A stretch of 64,000 nucleotides of DNA from the NCBI RefSeq assembly GCF_002914525.1, contig NZ_LODW01000093.1, positions 62,001-126,000 of the forward strand, read 5' to 3'. Below are positions 34,826 to 44,404 of this stretch, piece after piece. Numbering within the stretch: position 1 is the stretch's first letter; every line of letters begins with the position of its first letter. A program made the translations under genes and the position numbers. The notes under the pieces are model-generated. The model worked only from the letters and a program-made list of their open reading frames with translations. It ran no database searches and had not been told where the DNA came from. This DNA comes from Rhizobium hidalgonense. Its GTDB lineage: Bacteria > Pseudomonadota > Alphaproteobacteria > Rhizobiales > Rhizobiaceae.

Positions 34826-35992
34826 ATGAGTGCCGAAACTATCCCATCACCGACGAGGGCCCGCATCCCATGGGCGGCGATGGCTGGGATCATCGCGACC
34901 GTCACGGTATTCGCCGTGGCGCAGGGGCTGACCTATCCCCTGCTGAGCTTCATCCTGGAGCGGCAGGGAACGACATCTGGCCTGATCGGCCTGTCGGCGG
35001 CGATGACGCCGCTGGGTTTCATCGTATCGGCGCCCTTCATTCCGGCGCTGTCGCGGCGCCTGGGCGGGGCGCGGCTGGCCATTCTGTGTGCGATCCTGGC
35101 CGCCCTCACCCTGATTGTGATTGGCTTAATGCAGAATGTTTGGGCCTGGATGCCGCTGCGCTTGCTGCTCGGCGTCTTCGCCAATCCGCTATATGTGATC
35201 AGCGAGACGTGGCTGATCTCGATCACGCCGGCGCTGCGGCGCGGCCGTATCATGGGCCTTTATTCGTCGATCGTTTCAGCAGGCTTCGCCATCGGGCCGC
35301 TGTCGCTCGGCCTCACCGGCACGGAGGGCTGGCCGCCCTTCGTGATCGGCATCGCGGCCTTCCTCGCCTGCGGTTTCATCGTGATTGCCGTCGCGCCACG
35401 CGTGCCAAAGATGCCTGGTGAAGGCGAGGCAACATCGCTGGGCGGCTTTCTCGTGCTGGCGCCGCTGCTGTTGTTTGCGGTTTTCACAGCTGCCGCCTTC
35501 GAACAGATCCTGCTTTCTCTCTTCGCAGTCTATGGCGCGGCGCTCGGCAGCGCCGAGGGACGCATCGCTTCGCTGCTCACCTGTTTCATCGCCGGTAATG
35601 CCGTGATGCAGATCTTGCTCGGTCGCCTCGCCGAACTGTTCGGCTCGAAGCCCACCATGGCATTCTGCGTCCTGGCTTGCCTTGCCGGTTGCCTGCTGCT
35701 GCCGTTGGTCTTCGACGCATGGCTGATCTGGCCACTGGTTTTCGTCTGGGGCGGGGTCTCGTTCGGGATCTACACCCTATCGCTGATCCAGCTCGGCGAG
35801 CGTTTTACCGGCCAGGCCCTGATCGCCGGCAACGCGGCCTTCGCCTTGGCTTGGGGAGTCGGCGGCATGGCGGGCTCGCCCGCGGCAGGATTGGCGATGC
35901 AACTGATCGGACATCAAGGGCTGCCGTTCTCCCTTGGCCTGCTCAGCTGTGTCCTGGCGGTGTTTCTGATGGCCGAGAGACGGCGGAGCTGA
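34826..35992 (+). CDS. MFS transporter (drug/sugar efflux-like)
   Basis: A 388-residue protein with 12 predicted helices. LSRRLGGARLAILCAI is in the motif A position and RLAELFGSKPTMAFCV its second-half counterpart. ATG 34826 is chosen because GAGGA lies at 34814-34818; TTG 34808 is an alternative. It is divergent from the ureohydrolase gene. The substrate is unknown. Confidence 0.88.
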   Translation: MSAETIPSPTRARIPWAAMAGIIATVTVFAVAQGLTYPLLSFILERQGTTSGLIGLSAAMTPLGFIVSAPFIPALSRRLGGARLAILCAILAALTLIVIGLMQNVWAWMPLRLLLGVFANPLYVISETWLISITPALRRGRIMGLYSSIVSAGFAIGPLSLGLTGTEGWPPFVIGIAAFLACGFIVIAVAPRVPKMPGEGEATSLGGFLVLAPLLLFAVFTAAAFEQILLSLFAVYGAALGSAEGRIASLLTCFIAGNAVMQILLGRLAELFGSKPTMAFCVLACLAGCLLLPLVFDAWLIWPLVFVWGGVSFGIYTLSLIQLGERFTGQALIAGNAAFALAWGVGGMAGSPAAGLAMQLIGHQGLPFSLGLLSCVLAVFLMAERRRS

Positions 35993-36065
35993 TCGCGGAA
36001 TTTCCTTGTGCTCGCAGCGGACCTCCGTTTGCTGGCGACGGTTCAACCTATACCATTCGAAGCAC

Positions 36066-38909
36066 CTATCGTACCGCCGCAGGCAGCACTTCCATTTTCC
36101 AGAAGTTTTCCGGGTTGAAATAGGTCGCGGCAAATTCGCGGATATCCTCGGGGGTGATCTTGTCGTAGCCGCTGAGATTGTCGCGTATCCGGTCCAAGCG
36201 GCGCTCATCCGTCTGAGCGCCGCGCAGATATTCAATCCAATATTCGTTGCTCTGCCGCTGGTGCTTCAGTGTCTCGATGATCGGTTCCCGGGCGCGTGCG
36301 AACTCGTCCGAAGAGACACCATGCGACCGCAGGTCGTTGGCGACTTCAGCGACAAGTGCATAGAAGCGCGCGATCTTTGCCGGCTCCGTTTCGACGTAGA
36401 AAAACGCGTAGCCATAGCCGGGAATTTCCCGTGACAGGTTTGTGTCACCCTCCAGGACGTAGCTTGCGCCTTCGGCGATACGAAACTGGTCAATCAACCT
36501 GTTCTGGAAAATCTGGGTGGCGATATTGGCCGTGAACGACCGCGGCAGATCGGAGAGCAAATCGCCGATCGGAACTCCGAAGGCAGCGGCCGCATTATCC
36601 GCCCTGCCGCTATGGGTCAGCAAGACGGGCGTCTTGTTCGCCGCCGGAAAACGCACGTCACCCCAATCATTGCTCGGCGCTGCCTCCGGCCGCGGCGGCA
36701 AAGCGCCGAAGGTTTCAGCTGTCATCCGGATTGCGCCATCCACCGTGACGTCGCCGACGATGGTGATATCGATCGGGCCGTTGGAAACCATAGGCCGGAA
36801 CAGGGTCTCGAAATCTTCCGGCTTAGCGGCGGACAACTCAGCGCGATTAGGGAAGGTCCAGCGCGGATCGCCGGAATGCACGAGACCTGCGAAATCACGA
36901 CTGACAACGCCGCCGGGGGTCGCCTGATACTGATCGAGGCCGCTTAAATAGGCCTGCTGCACCCGCTTGAATGCCTCTGGGCGGTATGCGGGATCGGAAG
37001 TGTATGCCGCCATCAGCTGCAATTGCGTCGCAAGATCTTCCGTCCGCGTGCGACCGTCGAACTTAAAGGAGCTGTCGCCGACCGAGAAGTCGATGCCGAC
37101 GATGTTGGCCGTCAGCGCTTTCTGTATATCCTGGTAATCCATCGCCTTCACGCCTGATAGCGCGACGGCCGGAGATGCCCAGATCGGGGCGGGACGGTCC
37201 TGCGACAGCTCCAGCCGGCCGCCGTCGACATCTTCGCGCACCAGCACCTCGTTGGCGCGCAGCTTGGTCGGCTTGACGGTCAGCCGTACGCCGTTGGAAA
37301 AGCGCACCATGGTCAAGCCGAGATCATCGACGGCGCGGCGTTCGACCACGGCGCCGGTCTCGCCGAAATGAGTATAGGGCCAAGCGACGTCGGCTGCACC
37401 GGTTGATGCCGAGACAGCAATAGCCTTTGAAGCATTATAGACTTGCCGAACCGCATCGGCTCCGCCCTCGGGTGACTGCGCGGTCTGCAGCACGACCTGT
37501 GGACCATTGCCGGAGAAAGCTTGCCGCAGGGACTGATTGACCTCGGCCGCCGTGACGCCGTTCGTTATCGTCTCGAACAGCGAAAGGTCTTCGGCGGGCG
37601 ATGTGAAAACCTGATCGTCATCGACGCTGCTCGCCAGCATGGAAGCGATGTCGGTGGTCGTGCGCGTCGCGGCGCCAGCTGCGGCAGCCTGGAGGGCAGA
37701 GCGGTATTCGAGGATTTCGCGATCGATCTCTGCCTGCGCAACGCCGAATTCCTGGATACGCCGCTGTTCCTGATCAATGGTCTTGAGCGCCGCCTGCCAT
37801 TTATCCGGCTCGGAATTCGCCGCGATCAGGACGACATGCGCGGAATCGAGCAGATTCTGGGAGCCGACGCCGGCACTGATGAAAGGGGCGTCCGCCTTGC
37901 TGGCGATGGTGCTCACCCGACGCTTGAGCACCAACAGGCCGAGATCTTCGATAAACCCGGCGCGGCGCTTGGCGAACGTGTCGGGCGCGGCGTCATAGGG
38001 ACGCGTCCAGGCGACCTGTATGCTGGTCATGCCGCCGGGAACGACGAGGACGTCCGCGCTTTCGCCTTTCGTCTCCAATGTGCCAGGATCCGGTTTTGCA
38101 GGCGGCGGCCCCAAGGCCTTCCAGTCGCCGAAGCGTTGCCGGATTTCGATTTCCATGGCCGCGGGGTCGATATCGCCCACAACCATCAGCGTCGCCCGCT
38201 CGGGCCGGTAATTGGCCCGGTAGTAATCACGGACAAGATCCACGGGGGCATTGCTGATGATGTCGGTCTTGCCGATCGGCGCGCGCATGGTCGCGCGCCG
38301 GCCGGCGAGCAACGAATTCATGATTCCGAGCCCGGCGCGATATTGCGGCGTGTCGCGCAGCCGCTCCTCCGACAGGATGACGCCGCGTTCGCGATCGAAG
38401 GCGCCGGCATCGAGGGTCAGCTCGCTCGCCGTCTCCCGCATCAGCATCAGGCCCGTCGAAACCGTGTCGGCATCGACCTCGGGAAGATCGAGCGCATAGA
38501 CAGTCTCATCATAAGAGGTATGGGCGTTGGTATCAGGCCCAAAGGCCAGGCCCTTGCGCTGCAGAATGCGGATAATCTCCCCTTCGGCGACATGTGTCGA
38601 ACCCTTGAAGGCCATGTGCTCAAGAAAATGCGCCAGGCCCTGCTGGTTGTCGTTTTCCTCAAGCGAGCCGGAGCCGATACGAAGGCGGATCGCTGCCTGC
38701 CCGGGTGGCGTGGCATTGCGCATGATCGCAAATCGCATTCCATTGGCAAGCGTGCCGAAATGGACGTTGGTGTCGGCTTGGAGGTCGCTTTGCGTTTGCG
38801 GCCAGGGCGTGGACAGGGTGTCCGCATAGGTCGACGACGCGAAGCTTGCGACAAGGGCGACCGTCGCGAGAAACCGCCAGGCGGCGGAGCATTCCATTTT
38901 GTGAAACAT
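36066..38909 (-). CDS. M16-family zinc peptidase, exported
   Basis: A 947-residue periplasmic protease of the pitrilysin/PqqL type. The signal peptide runs to about residue 29 (SFASSTYADT). The inverted zinc motif H-x-x-E-H is in GLAHFLEHMAFKGST, and the downstream Glu lies in the ERGVILSEERLR region. Two M16 pairs span the protein; the second half lacks the HxxEH motif as expected. ATG 38909 is chosen; 38897 is also possible. Convergent with the MFS gene. Confidence 0.9.
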   Translation of the reverse strand: MFHKMECSAAWRFLATVALVASFASSTYADTLSTPWPQTQSDLQADTNVHFGTLANGMRFAIMRNATPPGQAAIRLRIGSGSLEENDNQQGLAHFLEHMAFKGSTHVAEGEIIRILQRKGLAFGPDTNAHTSYDETVYALDLPEVDADTVSTGLMLMRETASELTLDAGAFDRERGVILSEERLRDTPQYRAGLGIMNSLLAGRRATMRAPIGKTDIISNAPVDLVRDYYRANYRPERATLMVVGDIDPAAMEIEIRQRFGDWKALGPPPAKPDPGTLETKGESADVLVVPGGMTSIQVAWTRPYDAAPDTFAKRRAGFIEDLGLLVLKRRVSTIASKADAPFISAGVGSQNLLDSAHVVLIAANSEPDKWQAALKTIDQEQRRIQEFGVAQAEIDREILEYRSALQAAAAGAATRTTTDIASMLASSVDDDQVFTSPAEDLSLFETITNGVTAAEVNQSLRQAFSGNGPQVVLQTAQSPEGGADAVRQVYNASKAIAVSASTGAADVAWPYTHFGETGAVVERRAVDDLGLTMVRFSNGVRLTVKPTKLRANEVLVREDVDGGRLELSQDRPAPIWASPAVALSGVKAMDYQDIQKALTANIVGIDFSVGDSSFKFDGRTRTEDLATQLQLMAAYTSDPAYRPEAFKRVQQAYLSGLDQYQATPGGVVSRDFAGLVHSGDPRWTFPNRAELSAAKPEDFETLFRPMVSNGPIDITIVGDVTVDGAIRMTAETFGALPPRPEAAPSNDWGDVRFPAANKTPVLLTHSGRADNAAAAFGVPIGDLLSDLPRSFTANIATQIFQNRLIDQFRIAEGASYVLEGDTNLSREIPGYGYAFFYVETEPAKIARFYALVAEVANDLRSHGVSSDEFARAREPIIETLKHQRQSNEYWIEYLRGAQTDERRLDRIRDNLSGYDKITPEDIREFAATYFNPENFWKMEVLPAAVR

Positions 38910-39103
38910 TCTTGTCCAGGGATGAGCTTGAAGGGGGGATCGCGTTGATCTGACTATTCCACAGGTTGCATTTTTCTTCAACTTCCCTGTGTGCGAGACG
39001 ACGAGAAGCGAAAACTTCGGCTAGCGCCTCACCCAATGTCAGACCAATGTCATCGAAGTCTCCTAAGGGATTGCGCCTTATCTGTCACCAGGAGGCGTTT
39101 TCG

Positions 39104-40084
39104 ATGGCGACATTGCAGCAGGTCGCATTCCGGGCCGGATGCTCGCTGGCAACGGCAAGCCGGGTCCTCAACCGCAATGGACCGGCGAGCGAGCTGATGG
39201 TGCGCAAGGTGCGCCGCGCCGCCGCAGAACTCGGCTATCGCCCGGCCGGCCTCTCCGCCGGGCGGATCGGGCGCAGGCCGGTGGTCGGCGTGCTGATTCC
39301 AAGCATCACCAATCCGGTCTTTGCCTCGTCGCTGTCGAGCATCCAGAACCGCATGCTGGTGGCCGGCCATGGCGTGTTGATCGCCCAGTCGAATTACGAT
39401 CCGGGGCGCGAGGCCGATGCCGTCGCAGCACTTCTGAACGACCGGCCAACCGGGCTGATCCTGACCGTCTGCGATCCCTCGACCAGCGAGGCGCTGCTGG
39501 CCAGGCTGCCGCCGACCGTGCTGCTCAACAACCTGCCGACCGCGCAGTTTCCGGCGGCCGTCACCGCCGACAATCGCGGCGCCGGCCGCGAGATCGCCAC
39601 CTTCCTGATTGGCATGGGGCATCGCCGCATTCTCGTCCTCTCCGGCAATTTCGCCGCTTCCGACCGCGCCCGCCTTCGCCACCGGGGTTATCTCGACGCC
39701 ATGGCGGAGAACGGACTGACACCGCTCGACGCCGTGCAGATCCCCTTCGTCGGCGGCTATGACCAGCTCGATCTCGGTACGACAATGACCTCGCTGGCGC
39801 CGACTGCGATCATCGCCTCCAACGACCTTCTGGCGCTCGGCGTCATCGGCGCGCTGAAGCGGGAGGGGCTGTCGGTGCCCGGGGATGTTTCGGTTGCCGG
39901 CTTCGACGGCATCGCCATCGGTCGGCTGATCGATCCGCCGTTGACGACAATCGAAATGCCGGATGCGAGCATGGGGGCGACAGCCGCCTCGCTGCTGCTC
40001 GACATGGCGGAGAACGCCGCCCCTGCCCGCCATCTCGATGTCGCCTATACGCTTCGCCGCGGTGGCACGGTGCGCGCCATCTGA
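39104..40084 (+). CDS. LacI-family transcriptional regulator
   Basis: A 326-residue regulator. The N-terminal HTH reads MATLQQVAFRAGCSLATASR, followed by the hinge helix and a periplasmic-binding-protein-like sensor domain (VVGVLIPSITNPVFASSLSS, AIIASNDLLALGVIGAL). GGAGG lies at 39091-39095. It faces the end of the Ugp-like ABC operon, so it is a likely local regulator of that importer (inference). Ends before a strong shared terminator. Confidence 0.92.
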   Translation: MATLQQVAFRAGCSLATASRVLNRNGPASELMVRKVRRAAAELGYRPAGLSAGRIGRRPVVGVLIPSITNPVFASSLSSIQNRMLVAGHGVLIAQSNYDPGREADAVAALLNDRPTGLILTVCDPSTSEALLARLPPTVLLNNLPTAQFPAAVTADNRGAGREIATFLIGMGHRRILVLSGNFAASDRARLRHRGYLDAMAENGLTPLDAVQIPFVGGYDQLDLGTTMTSLAPTAIIASNDLLALGVIGALKREGLSVPGDVSVAGFDGIAIGRLIDPPLTTIEMPDASMGATAASLLLDMAENAAPARHLDVAYTLRRGGTVRAI

Positions 40085-40098
40085 AGCTTCGAAACAAA

Positions 40099-40129
40099 AG
40101 GGCCGCCACGCGCTTGGCGTGGCGGCCCT
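40099..40129. terminator. bidirectional hairpin between convergent genes
   Basis: A perfect 13-bp stem, AGGGCCGCCACGC with GCGTGGCGGCCCT, and a 5-nt loop GCTTG. CAAAAG precedes it, so the minus reading has a short T-run. It lies between the LacI gene and the ABC operon and can end both transcripts. Confidence 0.85.
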
Positions 40130-40155
40130 ACCCTCTTCCCTGACGGGCAGGATCA

Positions 40156-41421
40156 TCAGCTGCGCGGCAGCATGCCCTCGACATCGGCGGCCGCGTCGTC
40201 GAGCACTTCCTTCGGCTCGGCCGACTGGTCGACGGTGCGCGAGAGATTGTCGACGATCGTCTGCGTGACCTTGACGCCGTTGGAACCCGGGAAGGCATAC
40301 CACGGGATCATCACCGGCATCTGGCTGAGGCCTGCCTGGAACAGCCGGTTCTGCTTGTAGAAGTCGCCGAGATATTCCGGCGACTTGGCGGCAAGCTCGT
40401 TGTTCGGGACATAGCCGGTGCCGGGCACGACGACGGAGGCGCCGTAGGGGCCGGCGGCAAATTTGGCGAACTTCCAGGCAGCATCCTGCTTGGCGGCGTC
40501 ATGCGTCAGGATGACGACGGCGTTGCCGCCGGTGGGAAGACGGCCGTTGACCGGATCGATCAGCGGGATCTTGGCGGTGCGCAGATCGAACTTATCGCCG
40601 ACATTCTTGATGGTGTTGCGCAGCGCGCCCGTTGTCTGGAATTCGAAACCGACCTTGCCGGCTGCGAAAGCCTGTTCGCCGGCAGGCTTGGTGAAGACGG
40701 GCATGCCGCCCTCGGTGACGAGGCGATGCAGAACTTCGACGGCCTTTTCGCCTTCCGGGCCGTTGAAGGCAACCTTGCTTTCGTCGTCGCTCAACATCTT
40801 GCCGCCGGCGCCGAAAAGCAGTGCGGAAAACATCCAGTCGTCACCCTGCCAGCGGAAATCGATGCCGTCGACGCCGTTGCCGAGCGCCTTGATCTTGCCG
40901 CCGAGGGCGATGACCTCGTCCCAGGTCTTCGGCGGATTGTCGGGATCGCCGCCGGCCGCCTTCACGAGATCGGCGTTGTAATACATGATCGGATTGGAGG
41001 TGGCGAAAGCCAAGCCTACCTGCTTGCCCTTGACCTGGGCAAGCTTGAGGATCGTGTCGGAGAAACCCTGCTCGGCCATGTTGCCGTCCTTCTTGACGAG
41101 CGGGCCGAGGTCGACGGCGACGTCGCGTTCGTCGAGCATGCGCAGGCGGTTCAGGCCGATGAAGGTGATGTCGGGCATTTCGCTGGTGCCGACCTGGCGA
41201 AGGATCGTCTGGATGCCTTCTTCATAGGTTGCCGAGGGGCTGGCAAACTGGATCTTGATATCGGGGCTCTCAGCCATGAATTTCTTCGAGATCGTGTCCA
41301 TCACGTCCTTGAAGAAACCCGGCATCGGGTAATGAACCGTCAGCGTCGTTTCGGCATGCGCCGGAAGCGCGATTGCCATCGAGACGGCCGCTGCGGCGAG
41401 AAGCTGGGTGATTTGTTTCAT
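40156..41421 (-). CDS. ABC transporter substrate-binding protein (UgpB-like)
   Basis: A 421-residue periplasmic solute-binding protein (family 1). The signal peptide ends at PAHA near residue 23. Motifs such as YEEGIQTILRQVG and AAWKFAKFAAGPYGASVVVPGTGYVPN match the sugar/glycerol-phosphate group. GGAGA precedes the ATG at 41421. It is the last gene of a five-gene operon. Substrate unknown, though the linked phosphodiesterase suggests a glycerophosphodiester or related ester. Confidence 0.9.
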   Translation of the reverse strand: MKQITQLLAAAAVSMAIALPAHAETTLTVHYPMPGFFKDVMDTISKKFMAESPDIKIQFASPSATYEEGIQTILRQVGTSEMPDITFIGLNRLRMLDERDVAVDLGPLVKKDGNMAEQGFSDTILKLAQVKGKQVGLAFATSNPIMYYNADLVKAAGGDPDNPPKTWDEVIALGGKIKALGNGVDGIDFRWQGDDWMFSALLFGAGGKMLSDDESKVAFNGPEGEKAVEVLHRLVTEGGMPVFTKPAGEQAFAAGKVGFEFQTTGALRNTIKNVGDKFDLRTAKIPLIDPVNGRLPTGGNAVVILTHDAAKQDAAWKFAKFAAGPYGASVVVPGTGYVPNNELAAKSPEYLGDFYKQNRLFQAGLSQMPVMIPWYAFPGSNGVKVTQTIVDNLSRTVDQSAEPKEVLDDAAADVEGMLPRS

Positions 41422-41446
41422 CGCTCGTTCTCCTGGTTGAAGCCGG

Positions 41447-42283
41447 TCAGCCTTTGAGACCGGTCATGGTGATGCCCTCGACGAACCGCTTCTGCGCAAG
41501 CAGGAAGGCGGCGACGAGGGGAAGGGTAATGATGAGGGTCGCGGCCATCAGCGCGCCGTAATCGTCGCCGGCTTCGGCGGCGCGGAAATACATCAGCCCA
41601 AGCGGTGGCGTGGCATAGTCCTGCTTGCTGATGACGATCAGCGGCCAGTAGAGATCGTTCCAATGGGCGACGACCGAGAAGATGGCGAAGGCGGTGACCG
41701 CGGGCCAGGCATTCGGCACGATGACGCGGGCGACGATGCCGAGCTCCGACATGCCGTCGAGACGGGCGGCATGGATGAGATCGTCGGGCATTGCGCGAAA
41801 GAACTGCAGGAACATGAAGATCGCGAAGACCGAAATGGTGAAGGGCGCGACCAGAGCGGCATAGCTGTTGAGCAGCGAGGTACTGTTGAAAGCGACATAG
41901 AGCGGCAGCGCGGTCGCATGGATCGGCACGAGAAGGCCGAGCATGACCAACACCATCATGGCGCGGGCGGCGGCGAAGCGCAGCTTGGCCATGGCGTAGG
42001 CGCAGGGGATCGCCACCAGCACCTGGAGCAAGAAGATCAGCCCGCAGACGACGACGCCGTTCCACAAGAGCCGCGCCATCGGCACCCGGCTCAGGGCCTT
42101 GGCGAAATTCTCGGCATAGGCGAGATGCGCCGGTATCAGCGACAGCGATGAAGTGAAGATGTCGCTCTGCGTCTTGCCGGCCGCCGAGATCATGAAGATG
42201 TAGGGCGCGAGGAAAATGATCGCCCCGACGGAAAGCAGGCTCAGGCGGATGATCCTGCCGAGGGAAAAAGCGCTCGCCATCAT
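41447..42283 (-). CDS. ABC transporter permease (UgpE/MalG-like)
   Basis: A 278-residue inner-membrane permease with six helices. The EAA loop is in DDLIHAARLDGMSELGIVARVIVPNAWPAV. Its ATG at 42283 overlaps the stop of the preceding permease (ATGA). It pairs with the UgpA-like permease to form the channel. Confidence 0.92.
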   Translation of the reverse strand: MMASAFSLGRIIRLSLLSVGAIIFLAPYIFMISAAGKTQSDIFTSSLSLIPAHLAYAENFAKALSRVPMARLLWNGVVVCGLIFLLQVLVAIPCAYAMAKLRFAAARAMMVLVMLGLLVPIHATALPLYVAFNSTSLLNSYAALVAPFTISVFAIFMFLQFFRAMPDDLIHAARLDGMSELGIVARVIVPNAWPAVTAFAIFSVVAHWNDLYWPLIVISKQDYATPPLGLMYFRAAEAGDDYGALMAATLIITLPLVAAFLLAQKRFVEGITMTGLKG

Positions 42284-43203
42284 GTGTAATGCACCCGGCG
42301 GTCGAGAATGCGGTATTGCAGGAACATCAGCACCACGAGGATCAGCAGAAACACCACCGTCATTGCCGAGGCGTAGCCGACGCGCAGGTAGACGAAGCCC
42401 TCCTGGTAGATCGTGAAGAGCAACACCTCAGACGCCTTGTTCGGGCCGCCCTCGGTCAGCGTCTTCACAGTCTCGAAGACCTTGACCGCATTGGTGATGC
42501 TGATGGTGATGACGAAAAGCGTCGTCGGTCCGAGCATCGGCCAGGTGACCAGCAGGAAGCGGTCGAAGGAGGATCTGGCGCCGTCGACTTCGGCTGCCGC
42601 ATAAAGCTCGCGCGGGATCGCCGTCAGCCCGGCCAGGAATAGCACCATGTTGAAGCCGGCCGATTGCCAGACGCCGATGATCGACAGGCTGTAAAGCACC
42701 GTGCCGGAGCTGCCCAGCCAGTTCGGGCCGGGCAATCCCGCAAGCGCCAGCAGCGCGTTAACCGGGCCGATCGTCGGGTGGAACATATATTGCCAGACGG
42801 TCGCCATGGCGACGATCAGCGAGGCGACCGGCAGGAAGTAGGCGGTGCGGAAGAAGCTGCGCGCCGCGGTCTCACTCTCGATCAGCATGGCGATGCCGAG
42901 GCCGAGAAGGATCGAGACCGGTGCTACGATCGCCGTATAGACCGTCGTATTCCACAGCGACTTGCGAAAGGTGCGGTCGGTGATCAGGTGCGCGTAATTT
43001 TCGAAGCCGACGAAACGGAACTTGCCGTAACCGAGTTCGAAGTCGGTGAAACCGAGGGCGACGACAGCCGCGACTGGCAACAGCACGAAGAGAAACAGCA
43101 GGACGACCGCCGGCAGCACCAGCATCCAGGCGATGCGGGCCTCACTGCGGCGATGCGCAATGGCGGCACTATCAGGGATGACCAGGGAGGCGACGCTAGC
43201 CAT
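42280..43203 (-). CDS. ABC transporter permease (UgpA/MalF-like)
   Basis: A 307-residue permease with six helices. The EAA motif is in ELYAAAEVDGARSSFDRFLLVTWPML. The ATG at 43203 lies inside the end of the ATPase gene (8-nt overlap), with GGGAGAGG upstream; longer in-frame starts would run far into that gene. Confidence 0.92.
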   Translation of the reverse strand: MASVASLVIPDSAAIAHRRSEARIAWMLVLPAVVLLFLFVLLPVAAVVALGFTDFELGYGKFRFVGFENYAHLITDRTFRKSLWNTTVYTAIVAPVSILLGLGIAMLIESETAARSFFRTAYFLPVASLIVAMATVWQYMFHPTIGPVNALLALAGLPGPNWLGSSGTVLYSLSIIGVWQSAGFNMVLFLAGLTAIPRELYAAAEVDGARSSFDRFLLVTWPMLGPTTLFVITISITNAVKVFETVKTLTEGGPNKASEVLLFTIYQEGFVYLRVGYASAMTVVFLLILVVLMFLQYRILDRRVHYT

Positions 43204-44404
43204 GCGCCCTCTCCCGCTCGGCATCGGAATTGCCAGCAGGCCCGGCATCAGTAGCGCTGAGTCCGGCATCACCACTCGCAACGAAGCCGGCCAGCCGGCT
43301 GCCGTCCTCGGCAAAGATCAGCGTGCGGCCTGGCGACAATCGCAGTCCGACGGCATCGCCCGCCGCAAGCCCGGAGGCTTCGGACGGCTGTACCTTGGCG
43401 ATGATCGTCTCACCGATCGCGTCGAGCCGGCAATGGAGGATGACCTCGGACCCCAGGAATTCGAGGCGTTCGATCCGGGCCGCAAGGCCGTCGTGCCGGC
43501 TCTTGGCGAGAAAGACGAATTCCGGGCGAATGGCGAGCATCACCGGCATCTTGCTGTCGGGTGCATTTTCAAGCGTCAGCCGCAGGCCGCCGCAGAGAAC
43601 GACACCGCCTTCGGCAAAGGCGGGAAGCAGGTTGATGCGCGGCTGGCCGATGAAGCGGGCGACCTCGATATGGGCCGGATCGTCATAGATGACCTGAGGA
43701 CTTGCGATCTGCAGCAATCGGCCGCCCATCATGACGGCGACGCGGTCGGCCATCGACAGCGCTTCCGCCTGGTCATGGGTGACATAGAGCGTCGGCACGC
43801 CGGCGCGGCGATGGAGTTCGACGATTTCGCCGCGGGCGTGGACGCGCAGGTTGGCGTCCAGATTGGACAGCGGCTCATCCATCAGGAAGATGCTCGGCTG
43901 GCGCACCATGGCGCGGGCGAGCGCCACGCGCTGGCGCTGGCCGCCCGACATCTGGCCGGGCTTGCGGTCGAGCAGGTGGTCGATCTTCAGCGATGCCGCC
44001 ATCTCCCGGACGTCGCGGGCGATCGCCGCGCGGGTGGCGCGCTGGCCCGGCATCAATGATCCAACGAAAGGCAGCCGCTCCATTCTCGACAGGCGGCGCA
44101 TCGCCAGCGGTACGGCAATATTCTGCGAGGCCGTCAGATGCGGATAGAGTGCGTAGGATTGGAAGACCATGGCGATGTTGCGCTCAGCAGCCGCCACACC
44201 GGACATGTCTCGTCCGCCGATCAGGATCTCACCACGGTCGGCATGGTCGAGGCCGGCGAGAACGCGCAGCAGCGTGCTCTTGCCACAGCCGGAGGGGCCG
44301 ACCAGCGCGATGAATTCACTCGCCCCGACATCGAGGCTGACGCCATTGAGGATCTGGTTGCCGCCGAATGCCTTGGCGATGCCGCGAAGCGAAAGCGCGC
44401 TCAT
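43196..44404 (-). CDS. ABC transporter ATP-binding protein (UgpC/MalK-like)
   Basis: A 402-residue ATPase. Walker A is GPSGCGKSTLL, the Q-loop is VFQSYALYPHL, the signature is MSGGQRQRVALARA and Walker B is IFLMDEPLSNLD. The C-terminal MOB/TOBE region (about 240-390) is of the sugar-importer type. An insertion near residues 105-125 (SRMERLPFVGSLMPGQRA) is longer than in the usual MalK. It overlaps the phosphoesterase stop by 4 nt. Confidence 0.93.
   Translation of the reverse strand: MSALSLRGIAKAFGGNQILNGVSLDVGASEFIALVGPSGCGKSTLLRVLAGLDHADRGEILIGGRDMSGVAAAERNIAMVFQSYALYPHLTASQNIAVPLAMRRLSRMERLPFVGSLMPGQRATRAAIARDVREMAASLKIDHLLDRKPGQMSGGQRQRVALARAMVRQPSIFLMDEPLSNLDANLRVHARGEIVELHRRAGVPTLYVTHDQAEALSMADRVAVMMGGRLLQIASPQVIYDDPAHIEVARFIGQPRINLLPAFAEGGVVLCGGLRLTLENAPDSKMPVMLAIRPEFVFLAKSRHDGLAARIERLEFLGSEVILHCRLDAIGETIIAKVQPSEASGLAAGDAVGLRLSPGRTLIFAEDGSRLAGFVASGDAGLSATDAGPAGNSDAERERAHG

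Noticed and set aside
37521..38948. 475-residue plus-strand open frame over the M16 peptidase
   Set aside because: Antisense shadow of a clear zinc peptidase; no ribosome-binding site and no recognisable fold.
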